A stretch of 64,000 nucleotides of DNA. Source: Syntrophomonas palmitatica JCM 14374 (GTDB taxonomy: Bacteria > Bacillota > Syntrophomonadia > Syntrophomonadales > Syntrophomonadaceae). The stretch is taken from contig NZ_BBCE01000001.1 in the NCBI RefSeq assembly GCF_001311885.1, positions 156,487 through 220,486 of the forward strand, given 5' to 3'. Position numbers and translations under genes: made by a program. Below the pieces are notes generated by a model, which made no database searches, was not told the DNA's origin, and saw nothing but the letters and a program-made list of their open reading frames with translations. This document shows, in pieces, positions 46,589-56,371 of the stretch. Position 1 is the stretch's first letter, and every line of letters begins with the position of its first letter.

Positions 46589-47482
46589 TTAGAATCCCTG
46601 CGGCAGATTGCGGGGCATGATTACCGGTCCCGGAGTCATCTTATAAACAGCCGGAATAACCGGTCCGGTTGCCGTATATGAAGCTCCTGCCGTATAAGCT
46701 GAAGACGGCAGCACTCTGCGCACGCCTTCTAAATGGTGCCCGTACCAATAGTTGAAGCTGGTGGTAATGCCTATGGCGGTGGGATTTCCTTTAACCGTAT
46801 GTATTATGGCCGGTTTACCGTTAAGCTTACCCATATAGATGGCCACGTGGCCTATATAGCGGTTGCCGGAACTGTCTTCTTTCCAGAAGGTAAAAATATC
46901 TCCGGGTTTCAGTTTATCGACTCCTACCAAAACATGTTTCGTGGAACTGCCGGTTTGGTGTTTTGCATATACGCCGCTTACACTCCGTCCCACCGTATTA
47001 TACTTGCGGGCCGCTGAGGTTATCGAGTAACCAAAATCCTTGTAAACCAGGGATACGAAGTTTGAACAATCAATATATCCGCTGGTGGCATATTTGCTGT
47101 GACCATAAACCATATAACCATATTTCATATACCATATGGCTCTGGCCACCAGAGCCTGGGCGGGGCTATTGTCATAATTGGCGCGGAAAGCAGATACTAA
47201 TGTCGTATCAGCCACTGGCGAAATACTGCTTGCGGCCAGAACGACCGGTTCCTCTTCCTCCTCGTTGTCAGGTATTACCTGATCGTCCTGCTGTCCTCCA
47301 TTGTCAAAATCTGTCTGGTCAATGATGGGTATGACGGTTCCATCAGGAAATGTAACCGCAGTTTGAGATATGGCTGAAGCGCCTGCAGAGGTATTAATGT
47401 CATAAGCGTAGAGCGCGGGGGCGGGTACGAAGAGCAATAAGGCTAATAATGCCAAAGTCATAGCAATAGTTTTCCTGGCCAA
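46589..47482 (-). CDS. Secreted NlpC/P60-family peptidoglycan hydrolase
   Basis: 297 aa. Signal peptide MTLALLALLLFVPAPALYA, an acidic linker (DNEEEEEP), then the catalytic domain: YIDCSNFVSLVYKDFGY has the nucleophile Cys, YIGHVAIYMGKLNGKPAIIHT the His pair. A Tyr/Gly-rich Pro tail follows. Cleaves D-Glu-(gamma)-diamino-acid bonds in relatives; could be a spore or cell-separation enzyme. ATG at 47482 with AGGAGG. Confidence 0.88.
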   Translation of the reverse strand: MARKTIAMTLALLALLLFVPAPALYAYDINTSAGASAISQTAVTFPDGTVIPIIDQTDFDNGGQQDDQVIPDNEEEEEPVVLAASSISPVADTTLVSAFRANYDNSPAQALVARAIWYMKYGYMVYGHSKYATSGYIDCSNFVSLVYKDFGYSITSAARKYNTVGRSVSGVYAKHQTGSSTKHVLVGVDKLKPGDIFTFWKEDSSGNRYIGHVAIYMGKLNGKPAIIHTVKGNPTAIGITTSFNYWYGHHLEGVRRVLPSSAYTAGASYTATGPVIPAVYKMTPGPVIMPRNLPQGF

Positions 47483-47798
47483 TGCTGTATCCTCCTTCCC
47501 AAAAATAGAGCATAAAACCTGCTTTAATACTTATTGCGTTAAAACTCCAAAATGGCCATTTGGAAACCTGGCTTGTGATACTGCACCAGGTATTAATATT
47601 AATGGTTCTACTTCCAGTCCAATATACCTCTATGTAAATGTTGCCAATTAGGACCATGGGCACTTTTTCAGCCTCAATTTCCCTGTTCTCGTAGCAGTAA
47701 TTTTGTATATTTTCTCTGCCCAGGCTGAATATGAATGCAGAAAACAGACAAGCTATATTTGTGCAGAAATCCAAACATTAGAAAGGAGCAATGGAAAA
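47483..47798. other. Divergent intergenic region between NlpC/P60 and coat genes
   Basis: 316 nt AT-rich stretch; both flanking genes start here. I see no clear SigA promoter pair. Coat genes would be expected to use sporulation sigma factors, whose sites I cannot call with confidence. Confidence 0.3.
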
Positions 47799-47981
47799 AT
47801 GACTGTTAATCTCTTGGAACTGCAGAACCTGCGTCATCTTATCGGCGCTCACGAAACGGCGGAGAAGAAGCTCAACTTTTATGCCGAACAGTGCAGTGAT
47901 CCCCAGGTGAGACAAATGTTCCAACAGTCGGCCCAATCAGCCAGCCAGACTCGTCAAAAACTAATGTCATTTTTAAGCTAA
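47799..47981 (+). CDS. Small CotF-like coat protein, 60 aa
   Basis: ATG at 47799 with AGAAAGGAG upstream (earlier in-frame ATG at 47703 lacks a site). LLELQNLRHLIGAHETAEKKLNFYAEQCSDPQVRQMFQQSAQSASQ forms two helices with the CotF-family pattern (CNDPxLRxLFQQxAQ). It precedes the CotF gene by 13 nt and together they may form the four-helix bundle of a full CotF domain. Confidence 0.75.
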   Translation: MTVNLLELQNLRHLIGAHETAEKKLNFYAEQCSDPQVRQMFQQSAQSASQTRQKLMSFLS

Positions 47982-47994
47982 AGGAGATGAAACG

Positions 47995-48249
47995 ATGCCA
48001 AACCATATGCAGGATAAAGAAATGGTAAATGACGTGCTGTCAATGATTAACAGCAGTTTGACAAATTACGCCACTGTGATAAGCCAGTCATCCAATCAGC
48101 AGCTGCGGCAGACCCTGCAACAAATCAGAAATTCCGATGAACAGTTCCAGTGGCAGCTGTACCAGATGGCTGAACAAAAAGGGTTTTACAAGAGTGCGGC
48201 TCAGGCCAGCTCTCAGGAAATACAACAGGTAAAAGGCCAGATTTCCTAA
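47995..48249 (+). CDS. Spore coat protein, CotF family
   Basis: 84 aa. MQDKEMVNDVLSMINSSLTNYATVISQSSNQQLRQTLQQIRN and QWQLYQMAEQKGFYKSA are the Coat_F hallmark (Q-rich, two long helices, Y-KPA end). Structural spore coat role by family; supports a spore-forming host. ATG at 47995 with AAAGGAGATG. Confidence 0.9.
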   Translation: MPNHMQDKEMVNDVLSMINSSLTNYATVISQSSNQQLRQTLQQIRNSDEQFQWQLYQMAEQKGFYKSAAQASSQEIQQVKGQIS

Positions 48250-48277
48250 AAAGCACACCACATTATTACAGAGTATT

Positions 48278-48306
48278 AAAACCCGGGGTCAAAAACCCCG
48301 GGTTTT
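48278..48306. terminator. Bidirectional terminator between CotF and FetB-like genes
   Basis: AAAACCCGGGG-TCAAAAA-CCCCGGGTTTT, 11-bp perfect stem with flanking A/T tracts. Confidence 0.85.
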
Positions 48307-48344
48307 CCATACATAATGGTGTCAACTATTATTTTCTATTAACT

Positions 48345-49136
48345 TTACCGCATAGTATCAACCAAAGCCTGGTCCATATTAAACATACGCTTATATGACA
48401 GGCCCACAATAAGCAGGCAGCCGATAGCTACGGCAGCGGCAATCATAACCTGCACCACAAACTGGTAGCGCACCGCAGAAACCGGGTCCATACCCGCTAA
48501 AATCTGTCCGGTCATCATGCCGGGAAGACTCACTATGCCTACTACCATCAAGGAGTTAATAGTGGGCATCATTCCTGCCGCCACAGCCTTTTGCGCATAT
48601 TGCACTACCGCCTCCCAGGGACTGGCCCCGAAACACAGCAGTTGTTCGACCTGATCCACATGGGAGTTGATTTCCGCATACATGCGATCCAGGCACAGGG
48701 CTATGGCATTCATGGAGTTTCCCAGCAGCATACCGAAAATAGGTATCATAATCTGAGCTGAGTACCAGGGATGCGGGGAAATAATCAATGCCACCACTAT
48801 AATGCCCACGACAAAAGTACTGGCTGTAAGGGAAAAAAACGATGCCAGGGCCGGATTATATGGTGCTTTGTTAATGCGATGGGTAGCTTCACGGCTGGCT
48901 ATATAACATTGCAGTAATAATACGGCAATAATCACCGGCAGCCAGTTCAGCTTGAATATGTAGTTTAAAACATAACCAATCAGGGTCAACTGGATAAAGG
49001 CCCGCGCTGTTCCCCAGACAAGATTTTTAAGCAGTCCCAGCTTGAGAAAAACGGAGATTAAACCGGTTATCACAACCAGACTTACACTGAATAACAACTG
49101 CCAATATGAAATGGCAACATAACCGCTGTTGCTCAT
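48345..49136 (-). CDS. ABC transporter permease, FetB/UPF0014 family
   Basis: 263 aa with about seven membrane helices: ISYWQLLFSVSLVVITGLISVFLKL at the start, ARAFIQLTLIGYVLNYIF, MLLGNSMNAIALCLDRM (family signature), CFGASPWEAV and MVVGIVSLPGMMTGQILAGMDPVSAVRYQ. The FetAB pair exports iron in E. coli; the function here is inferred by similarity. ATG overlaps the ATPase stop (ATGA). Confidence 0.87.
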   Translation of the reverse strand: MSNSGYVAISYWQLLFSVSLVVITGLISVFLKLGLLKNLVWGTARAFIQLTLIGYVLNYIFKLNWLPVIIAVLLLQCYIASREATHRINKAPYNPALASFFSLTASTFVVGIIVVALIISPHPWYSAQIMIPIFGMLLGNSMNAIALCLDRMYAEINSHVDQVEQLLCFGASPWEAVVQYAQKAVAAGMMPTINSLMVVGIVSLPGMMTGQILAGMDPVSAVRYQFVVQVMIAAAVAIGCLLIVGLSYKRMFNMDQALVDTMR

Positions 49137-49797
49137 GTTCTCTCCCCCCTGGCCTTTATTGTCAAAACCATATTATTGTCAAATTCATCCGGGGCTTCAT
49201 CCTGATGAGATACTAAAACGATAGCGCGCGAATCTGTTTCCCTAACCCACGATCTTAACAACGCCATCAAACGTATGCGGCTATTACCGTCCAGATAAGC
49301 AGCGGGCTCATCCAGAAGCAAGACCTGGGGTTCGATTAATAAGGCCCGTATTAAAGCCATACGAGCGGCCTCTCCCCCGGAAAGGGTCGCGGCATCCTGA
49401 GTTAGCAGTTGACGGGACAGACCTAATTCATCCAGGTAAAATTCCGTTTGTTAATATCAAGAATTTTATCCTGCAGGCTTTTTAATCTGAACGGAATTTT
49501 TAGATTATCCTCCATCGTACCTTTAAAAATCACCGGTTTCTGAGAAACATAGTGCACCTTGGTTCTCCATTCCTGGGGAGAAAAGCCAAGCCATTCCTGT
49601 TCGTTCAGATAAACCGTTCCACCCTGCGCTTCCAAAAGCCGAGCCAGGGTTTTCAAAAGGGTTGATTTTCCGCTTCCCGATTCACCCTTCAGGGTAAGTA
49701 CACTGCCGGAGGGGACGTTTCCCGTCTCCATGACGTAGCGCCCATCTCCGCCTTCAAAATAGCGCCGCAGGTCTTCAAACCTCAAAACTGAATTCAT
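49133..49797 (-). CDS. ABC transporter ATPase, FetA-like, frame interrupted near 49442
   Basis: 221 aa after restoring one base in AAACGGAATTTTACC (NKREFYLDELGLSRQLL). Walker A GESGSGKSTLLKTL (about 40), Q-loop VSQKPVIFKGT, signature LSGGEAARMALIRALL, Walker B VLLLDEPAAYLD and H-loop VLVSHQDEA. ATG at 49797 with GGGGGAG. Partner of the permease directly downstream. Confidence 0.88.
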
Positions 49798-49829
49798 CCC
49801 CACTCCCCCTTCAGGCTGGCGAAATGGTT

Positions 49830-51422
49830 CTAATTTAAATGTTCTTGCGTTCCCTTGCCTTGATGCCCACTGCGGGCCGCCGGTTTTTTTCGAGGTCCTT
49901 TGAATTTGTAGGAAGCGGCATAAACCTCATCAATTCGGTCCATTGGCACTTCTACATAACTGCAATTGCGTTGAATCTCGATATCGCCTATCTGACCAGC
50001 TTTAAGCGTAGTGCCGTTTACCAGCATTTCCACCAGGCGGCGCGGGTTCATGCCTTGAGAACGCCCCAGGGGCAGTTCTACATGGGCCCGCATATTATCA
50101 GGAATATCCTCTTCCATCTCCATGTGCAATTCCATGCTTTCCAATTCAGGTTCATCTTCAGCCAGCATTTTCAAAGCCGCCGCCATGAAACGCTGGGCCT
50201 CTTCGCTATTGATTATTTCCTGCGCTAATTGGTCGTAAATTCCCAGCGGATTCTGGCTGGCCTGGTTAAGACGTTTTAAAAGCCGCTCCTTTTGGTTGTG
50301 CCAGGCAGTCTCAGAAGACGGTAATTCCGTCCGGCGCATTTTCTTTCCTATATGATGTTCAATACTTCTTAGAAGCTTGATCTGATGCGGTTCAACCAGG
50401 CTGACCGCTATGCCGCTGCGGCCAGCCCTCCCGGTTCTGCCTACGCGGTGGATGTAGCCATCCAGATCCTCTGGCAGATCAAAATTAATAACGTGGGTAA
50501 TATGTTCAATATCCAATCCGCGTGCCGCTACATCAGTAGCTACAAGTATTTTTGTCCTTCCCTGACGAAAACGCAGCATTACATTATCCCTCTCTTTTTG
50601 GGACATATCTCCATGCAAGGCATCCGCGGGATATCCTTGACGGTTAAGAATACGCGCCAATTGATCCGCACCCTTTTTGGTCCGGCAAAAAACCAAGCTG
50701 ACCTGGGGCTGTTCCAAATCAAGTATACGGCAAAGCACCTGTACCTTCTGGCGGTAATCCACCAGATAATAGCATTGCTCCAGAATGGCGATAGTTTTCT
50801 CCTCAGGTTCAATCATCACCACCGCCGGCTCCAGCATAAATCTCCTGGCCAGATTGCGGACCTCTTCAACCAAGGTAGCGGAAAAAAGAAAGGTTTGTCT
50901 CTCGCGGGGACATTCTTCCAAAACCTTTTCAATGTCCGGCAAAAAACCCATATCCAGCATTTCGTCAGCTTCATCCAAAACCAGGTATTTCAAACTCGCT
51001 AAATTAATGCTTCCACGCCGCATGTGATCCAGCAAACGTCCCGGAGTACCCACCACAATTTCCGGATGTCTATGCAGGCCTCTGAATTGCAGTTCAATAG
51101 ATTGCCCGCCGTAAACCGCCAGGACGTTAATACGCATGATTTTCCCCAGTGAGGCGATTTCCTCGCAAACCTGCACCGCCAGTTCCCGGGTGGGACACAG
51201 GACCAGGGCCTGTAAGCCTTGTCCCTTTTGCACCTTGTTTAATATAGGTATGCCGAAAGAAGCTGTTTTACCTGTGCCTGTCTGGGCCTGACCCATAACA
51301 TCCCGGCCCGCGATTGCCAGGGGAATGGTCTGAACCTGTATTGGGGTAGGGGTTTCATAACCCTTTTCATCTATCATTTTCAACAGGTCGGTTTTCAATC
51401 CCATTTGGTAGAAATCAAGCAT
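49830..51422 (-). CDS. DEAD-box RNA helicase with DbpA-type RNA-binding domain
   Basis: 530 aa. All helicase motifs: Q motif YETPTPIQVQTIP, AQTGTGKTASF, PTRELAVQV, TPGRLLDHM, VLDEADEMLDMGF, SATLVEEV, VFCRTKKGADQL, TDVAARGLDI and HRVGRTGRAG. The C-terminal about 75 residues (HVELPLGRSQGMNPRRLVEML to FKGPRKKPA) form the DbpA/CsdA RRM-like domain that binds rRNA in DbpA. Basic tail. Likely ribosome assembly or cold adaptation; CshA or DeaD-type name uncertain. Confidence 0.93.
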   Translation of the reverse strand: MLDFYQMGLKTDLLKMIDEKGYETPTPIQVQTIPLAIAGRDVMGQAQTGTGKTASFGIPILNKVQKGQGLQALVLCPTRELAVQVCEEIASLGKIMRINVLAVYGGQSIELQFRGLHRHPEIVVGTPGRLLDHMRRGSINLASLKYLVLDEADEMLDMGFLPDIEKVLEECPRERQTFLFSATLVEEVRNLARRFMLEPAVVMIEPEEKTIAILEQCYYLVDYRQKVQVLCRILDLEQPQVSLVFCRTKKGADQLARILNRQGYPADALHGDMSQKERDNVMLRFRQGRTKILVATDVAARGLDIEHITHVINFDLPEDLDGYIHRVGRTGRAGRSGIAVSLVEPHQIKLLRSIEHHIGKKMRRTELPSSETAWHNQKERLLKRLNQASQNPLGIYDQLAQEIINSEEAQRFMAAALKMLAEDEPELESMELHMEMEEDIPDNMRAHVELPLGRSQGMNPRRLVEMLVNGTTLKAGQIGDIEIQRNCSYVEVPMDRIDEVYAASYKFKGPRKKPAARSGHQGKGTQEHLN

Positions 51423-51468
51423 TATTTATAGTTCTGCCTCCTCTGAATAGCCATTGTTTAATTTATTT

Positions 51469-51511
51469 ATTATAGCACAAACATTAAAGGTCGTCTTAAT
51501 CAGCGACCTTT
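51469..51511 (-). promoter_or_regulatory. Extended -10 promoter of the helicase gene with overlapping inverted repeat
   Basis: TGCTATAAT on the minus strand (-10 at 51469-51474) without a good -35. AAAGGTCG (51486-51493) and CGACCTTT (51504-51511) form an inverted repeat over the -35 region; it could be an operator or a chance hairpin. Confidence 0.45.
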
Positions 51512-51629
51512 CCGCCCACCTTTTATGAATATTCGTTTTGTTGCCTGTCAAGAATTAAAAACAGCCCCGTAATATTTCTGCCTTCCCGGCATATAATTTG
51601 GGAGCTAAATTTTGCGGAAGGAGACCAAA

Positions 51630-52709
51630 ATGAGAGCAAAAAGAGTTGTCGCCTGCCTATTAATTATTTATCTCTTATCATGTATCAATATGCTGGCTGT
51701 AGCTGAGGAATATATTCCCCCAGAGCCGGTAAACCAAAACAATGGTCAGGCTGTGCAGATGCAAAAACCCCTGAAGATTTATATCAATCATGACGAATAT
51801 CCCCTGCGTTTTCTGGCTTTTATTGATTCCAGTGAGAATGCCCTGATTGCCTTAACCGATTGCCGCCTGCTTTTTGATGCAGATATGCAAATTGATGACC
51901 AGAAGCAGGTTGTCATACATAAAGCAGATAAAGAGCTGATATTGAAACCTGACGAATATATTCTCTTCTCATCAGCCACTCCGGTGCATTTTCCGGGCAT
52001 ATCTGCATCACGCTTGGAAATCATATATTTACCTCTGAGTAAGGTAGCTAAAACCTGGGATGTAAAAATGCAGTACGATCCGGCTAACGGCAGGGTTACA
52101 CTTACATTTCCGTATACAGGCGCAGATACAGCTAAAAGTCCCGTAGTCAGCGACCAACCCAATCTGCCGCCTCAGCTCCCTATCTGGGGGGATTTGAAGG
52201 CTGTTCCGGCTATGTCAGGATTATGGCCCGATCAAGAAATTATAGGCGGATATTATACCACCCTCATCAACAGCAGCGCTAATCGTAACAGCAATATCGT
52301 TTTGTCCTGCGGCAAGCTTAATGACAGCGTGATTAAGCCCGGGCAGATTTTTTCCTTCAATGCGGTGGTAGGAAATAGAACCGCGGCGGCAGGCTACCTG
52401 CCCGCGCCGGTATTCTCCGGCAAGAAGATTGTGACCGGTATAGGGGGCGGTGTCTGCCAGGCTTCTACCACTCTTTATAATAGTGCCCTGCAAGCGGGTA
52501 TGAAAATAGTTGAAAGACATCCTCATTCGCTGGCGGTGAAATATGTCGCGCCCAATCACGATGCCACGGTTTCTTATGGAAGCGCAGATTTAAAATTTCG
52601 GAATTCACAGGACTATGCAATAAAAATCCTGGCTCGTGTCTATAATAATTATGTGGTCATGGCTATTGCACGTTTACAGCCTGATGGCAGCGGCCCCTCA
52701 GGGTATTAG
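51630..52709 (+). CDS. Secreted VanW-family protein
   Basis: 359 aa from the ATG at 51630 (GGAAGGAG upstream). Signal peptide VVACLLIIYLLSCINMLAVA. Residues 45-165 look like the copper amine oxidase N-terminal fold often found on clostridial wall proteins. The VanW domain spans about 210-350: GYYTTLINSSANRNSNIVL, IFSFNAVVGNRTAAAGY, GIGGGVCQASTTLYNSAL (signature) and AKKxxHSLAVKYV-like RHPHSLAVKYVAPNHDATV. Function in glycopeptide or wall biology is not established. Confidence 0.9.
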   Translation: MRAKRVVACLLIIYLLSCINMLAVAEEYIPPEPVNQNNGQAVQMQKPLKIYINHDEYPLRFLAFIDSSENALIALTDCRLLFDADMQIDDQKQVVIHKADKELILKPDEYILFSSATPVHFPGISASRLEIIYLPLSKVAKTWDVKMQYDPANGRVTLTFPYTGADTAKSPVVSDQPNLPPQLPIWGDLKAVPAMSGLWPDQEIIGGYYTTLINSSANRNSNIVLSCGKLNDSVIKPGQIFSFNAVVGNRTAAAGYLPAPVFSGKKIVTGIGGGVCQASTTLYNSALQAGMKIVERHPHSLAVKYVAPNHDATVSYGSADLKFRNSQDYAIKILARVYNNYVVMAIARLQPDGSGPSGY

Positions 52710-52856
52710 CGACCGATTCAGGCACGGCCGCAGGTTAACACTGATTATCAGTTTTTATCGCACTCAGCCCCTGATCAAGCAATTATCATCTCCGGTAGTG
52801 ATCTGCAAAGATGAGGAGCAGAGTGGAGATTAGAGCGATAGACAAGGAGTTAGAGT

Positions 52857-53944
52857 ATGAAGATAGCGCTTTTAGCACCGATAGCCTGGAGAACCCCGCC
52901 GCGCCACTATGGACCCTGGGAACGGGTAGTTTCTTTGCTGGCGGAAGGCCTGGTGGCCAAAGGCATAGATGTGACGCTTTTTGCTACCGGCGACTCCATG
53001 ACTTCAGGCAGCCTGGATTATATTTGTCCTTTTCCATACGAGGAAAACCCCGGTATTGACCCTAAAGTCTGGGAAGGACTGCATATAGCGCATTGTTTTG
53101 AACAATCTCATCATTTTGATTTGATTCATAATCACTATGATTTCTTACCGCTTTGTTTTAGCCGTTTAGTTAAAACTCCGGTATTGACCACCATCCATGG
53201 TTTTTCCTCGCGCAAAATCCTGCCCGTATTCCGGGAATATAACCGCGACAACTATTATGTTCCATAAGCGATGCGGACCGCAGTCCCGATCTGGATTACC
53301 TGGCTACGGTTTATCACGGCATTGACCTGGACGAGTTCAGTTTCCAGGCTCAAAGCCAGGACTACCTGCTGTATTTGGGCCGTATCCATCCCGATAAAGG
53401 CACAGGTGAAGCTATTGAGATCGCCCGCCAGTGCGGAAGGCAGCTGCTGATAGCCGGAATAATCCAGGACAAGGCTTATTATAACCAGCGCGTGGCCCCT
53501 TATATTGATAACAAAAATGTAATCTATCTGGGTTCGGTAGGTCCCGAAAAGCGCGATGAATTATTGGGCGGAGCCTATGCCCTGCTGCACCCCATACATT
53601 TCGATGAACCCTTTGGATTGTCGGTTATAGAAGCGATGGCCTGCGGGACTCCGGTTTTAGCTTTTAACCGAGGTTCAATGCCGGAAGTTATCAAAAACGG
53701 GCAGAGTGGTTTCCTGGTAAACAATGTTAAGGAAGCCTGCCCCATGATAGATGCTATAGCTGGTATCAGGAGAGAAGACTGCCGCCGTCATGTAGAAGAA
53801 CGTTTTTCCCGTGAACGTATGGTCGATGACTATCTAAATATCTACGAGCATTTGCTGACCGAAAATATTGCCCGGCCACATCATTATTATGCCCCGGTCA
53901 ACAGTATGATCAATGCAACGAACTTTAACCGTCCCCAACAATGA
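52857..53944 (+). CDS. Glycosyltransferase family 4, frame interrupted near 53262
   Basis: 362 aa after restoring one base in TATGTTCCATAAGC (YYVSISDADRSPDLDYLATVYHGID). N-terminal KIALLAPIAWRTPPRHYGPWERVVSLLAEGLVAKG is the GT4 acceptor domain opening; DLIHNHYDFLPL and VLTTIHGF follow. Donor domain: YLLYLGRIHPDKGTGEAIEIAR, LGSVGPEKRDELLGGAYALLHPIHFDEPFGLSVIEAMACGTPVLAF (E-x7-E motif). Transfers sugar from a nucleotide donor; target unknown. AAGGAGTTAG before ATG. Confidence 0.88.
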
Positions 53945-53985
53945 TTCAAATCACAAGCAGTCCGTGTTATCCGCATCTATTTACC

Positions 53986-54829
53986 CTAACTCAGGAAAAA
54001 GACCGAATAAGTTCCGGCACCCACGTGCGATCCGATTACCGCCCCAATTTCTGATATCAAAAATTCACGGCACCCAAACTTTTCCTCAATTAAATGCTTT
54101 ATCTCCATAGCTCCGGCGTAATCATCGGAATGGTTGATGCCAATCAGCTGATCGGAAAGGTTCCTGCCCCGCTCCTTCATTATCTCCAGAAGTCTCTTTT
54201 TGGCCTTTTTCTCCCCGTGTACCTTTTCCAGGGGATGTATTTTCCCATCAACAAAATGACAAATCAATTTAATGTTTAACAGGCTGCCCAATGCCGCGGC
54301 AGCAGCTTATTCTTCCCCCGCGCTTGAGCATCTCAAAATTACCTACAATGAAAATGTGCTGCATATGACTGATATTATCTTGAATTTCGTTTATAATCTC
54401 ATCTTTGTTCCTGCCCGCAGCCAGGGCTCGGGCTGCCCGCACCACTGTCAGGCCATAACCTACCGAGGCGCTCAAGGAATCTATTACCGTAATCCGTTCA
54501 GGGTTTACCATATCCCGGGCCAGGCAGGCTGATTGGTAAGTTCCGCTCAAACCTGAAGAAAAAGCGATATAAATAATTTCATCATCGCCATCACTCATAA
54601 CCTTTTCAAATTCCTCTTGATAAATGGCTGGCGGTATTTGAGCGGTGGTAGGAATAATATCGGGTTGGGCGATCATCTGATAAAAATCGGGCGGTTCCAG
54701 ATCCAGACGGTCATAATAAACCTGATCTTTAATAGTGGTTGATATGTAAAAAAGTTTTACCCCAAGCCCTTCGACTAACTCCCGGTCAAGATCACAGGCA
54801 TTGTCAGCATACAGGCGTATCTTACCCAT
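53986..54829 (-). CDS. DegV family fatty-acid-binding protein, frame interrupted near 54305
   Basis: About 281 aa. IRLYADNACDLDRELV, VSTTI-like FYISTTIKDQVYYDR, PTTAQIPPAIYQEEFEKVM, IYIAFSSGLSGTYQSACLA and VIDSLSASVGYGL mark the N-terminal domain; MLKRGGRIS and GSLLNIK, then IGAVIGSHVGAGTYSVFFLS the C-terminal half. The break in ATAAGCTGCTGCC fits a loss of two bases (or gain of one), unlike the other sites. DegV (FakB) proteins present fatty acids to the FakA kinase; fakA is not nearby. Confidence 0.88.
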
Positions 54830-55065
54830 AGTACTCTCCCTTCCCCGTTAGATAACCAGCAAACACGTATCATCACAGGTTCAGCATTATTATTATACAC
54901 CAGGGTGTTTAACTGTGCATGGCTAATAGCTGAAGCTTTGCCGTCATTATTACCTGCAGGCTGATTAAAACATTATATTATGACTCTTTGCTATTTATTG
55001 CAATAAATACTACAATAACAAAATGCAAACCTTATCAGCTGAAGATTTTCCCGAGGAGAATGACC

Positions 55066-56256
55066 ATGTCATGCCTAAATAACAAACTATTGGGACCGCT
55101 GGGGCTTTTTGTGATTGCCAGTCTTTTTATGGGCTTGTATTCGGGGCTTTATGATCCTTCTTTTAATAACTACCTGGCTCAAGTGCATAATATCAGCGAA
55201 GTAGCCCGCGGAGGGTTGGAATTTCCCCGTGAGCTGCCGGGTTTTTTGGTGGTTTTCATTTTTTCCGCCCTGGCTTTTCTCCCCGATACACGCCTGGCCC
55301 TGCTGGCAGCGGGTTTGGTAGGATTGTCTTTGTGGGGGCAGGGTTTTCTGGCTCCTGGGATAAAAAGCGTTGTGTTCTGGATGTTCTTATGGAGCTGCGG
55401 CACACATCTGTTTATGGTTTTAAAATCCTCCATCGGATTGCGCCTGGCGGATAAAGGCAGCGAAGGACGCTTGCTGGGTCGTTTGGGAGGCTATGAATCC
55501 TGGGGGGCCCTGACGGGTATGCTGGTGGTCTACTGGGGAGTATCAAAGTTTCATCTTGATTTTTCTGTTATTTTTGGCATCTCGGGAACCTGCGCCTTGC
55601 TGGCGGCCCTGGCCTTGTTTTTCATCCATCCCCAACCTATTAAACGTCCGCCGCGTTACCTGATGTTTAAGAAAAAATATGGGTTGTATTATCTGCTGAG
55701 TATGCTTTTCGGGGCGCGCAAACAGGTCTTTCTTACCTTTGGTCCCTGGGTTTTGATTAAGCTTTTCGGTTCGGGAGTCAAGACCTTCGCCCTCCTGGGC
55801 TTGATAGGAACCGGCCTGAGTCTGTTTTTCCGTCCCCTGCTGGGCCGGGCTATAGATGCCTGGGGAGAACGGGTTATAATTGCAATTGAATCATTGCTCT
55901 TGTTTGCCATCTGCCTGTTATATGCTCTCGCTCCTCGCTATTTCGGCCACCAAACCGGGCTCTTGATAATCATGGTCTGCTTTGTTACCGATCAGGTACT
56001 GATGGCAGTTACTATTGCCCGTACTACTTTTTTAAATCGTATCGTGGATGACCCCGGTGATTTGGGTCCTACCATATCGATGGGTCTTACCCTGGATCAC
56101 GCTGTTTCCATGAGCGTGCCTTTTGCGGGAGGCTTGCTGTGGGCGGTTTGCGGTTATCAATGGGTATTTATTGCTGCAGCGGTAATTGCCCTTATAAACC
56201 TGGGGGCTTCGTTTTTTATCAGCCGGCCTCGAACCCTGTCCGGTATCGTTGGGTAA
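55066..56256 (+). CDS. MFS transporter
   Basis: 396 aa from the ATG at 55066 (GAGGAG 7 nt upstream; ATG at 55060 also possible). About 12 hydrophobic helices, for example LLGPLGLFVIASLFMGLYSGLY and VVYWGV; the loop LFRPLLGRAIDAWGERV fits the MFS inter-helix motif. I cannot assign a substrate. No neighbour helps: DegV lies divergent, MATE follows 115 nt later. Confidence 0.8.
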   Translation: MSCLNNKLLGPLGLFVIASLFMGLYSGLYDPSFNNYLAQVHNISEVARGGLEFPRELPGFLVVFIFSALAFLPDTRLALLAAGLVGLSLWGQGFLAPGIKSVVFWMFLWSCGTHLFMVLKSSIGLRLADKGSEGRLLGRLGGYESWGALTGMLVVYWGVSKFHLDFSVIFGISGTCALLAALALFFIHPQPIKRPPRYLMFKKKYGLYYLLSMLFGARKQVFLTFGPWVLIKLFGSGVKTFALLGLIGTGLSLFFRPLLGRAIDAWGERVIIAIESLLLFAICLLYALAPRYFGHQTGLLIIMVCFVTDQVLMAVTIARTTFLNRIVDDPGDLGPTISMGLTLDHAVSMSVPFAGGLLWAVCGYQWVFIAAAVIALINLGASFFISRPRTLSGIVG

Positions 56257-56371
56257 AGGGGGGCTGAAATCTGGTTTTAATCTGCAACGTTTTGTCTTAT
56301 CCCGCAGTTGAAATATTTGATAATACTGTTAAACTGCAGGTATTTAAATTGTTATAATCGAGGTAAATTTT

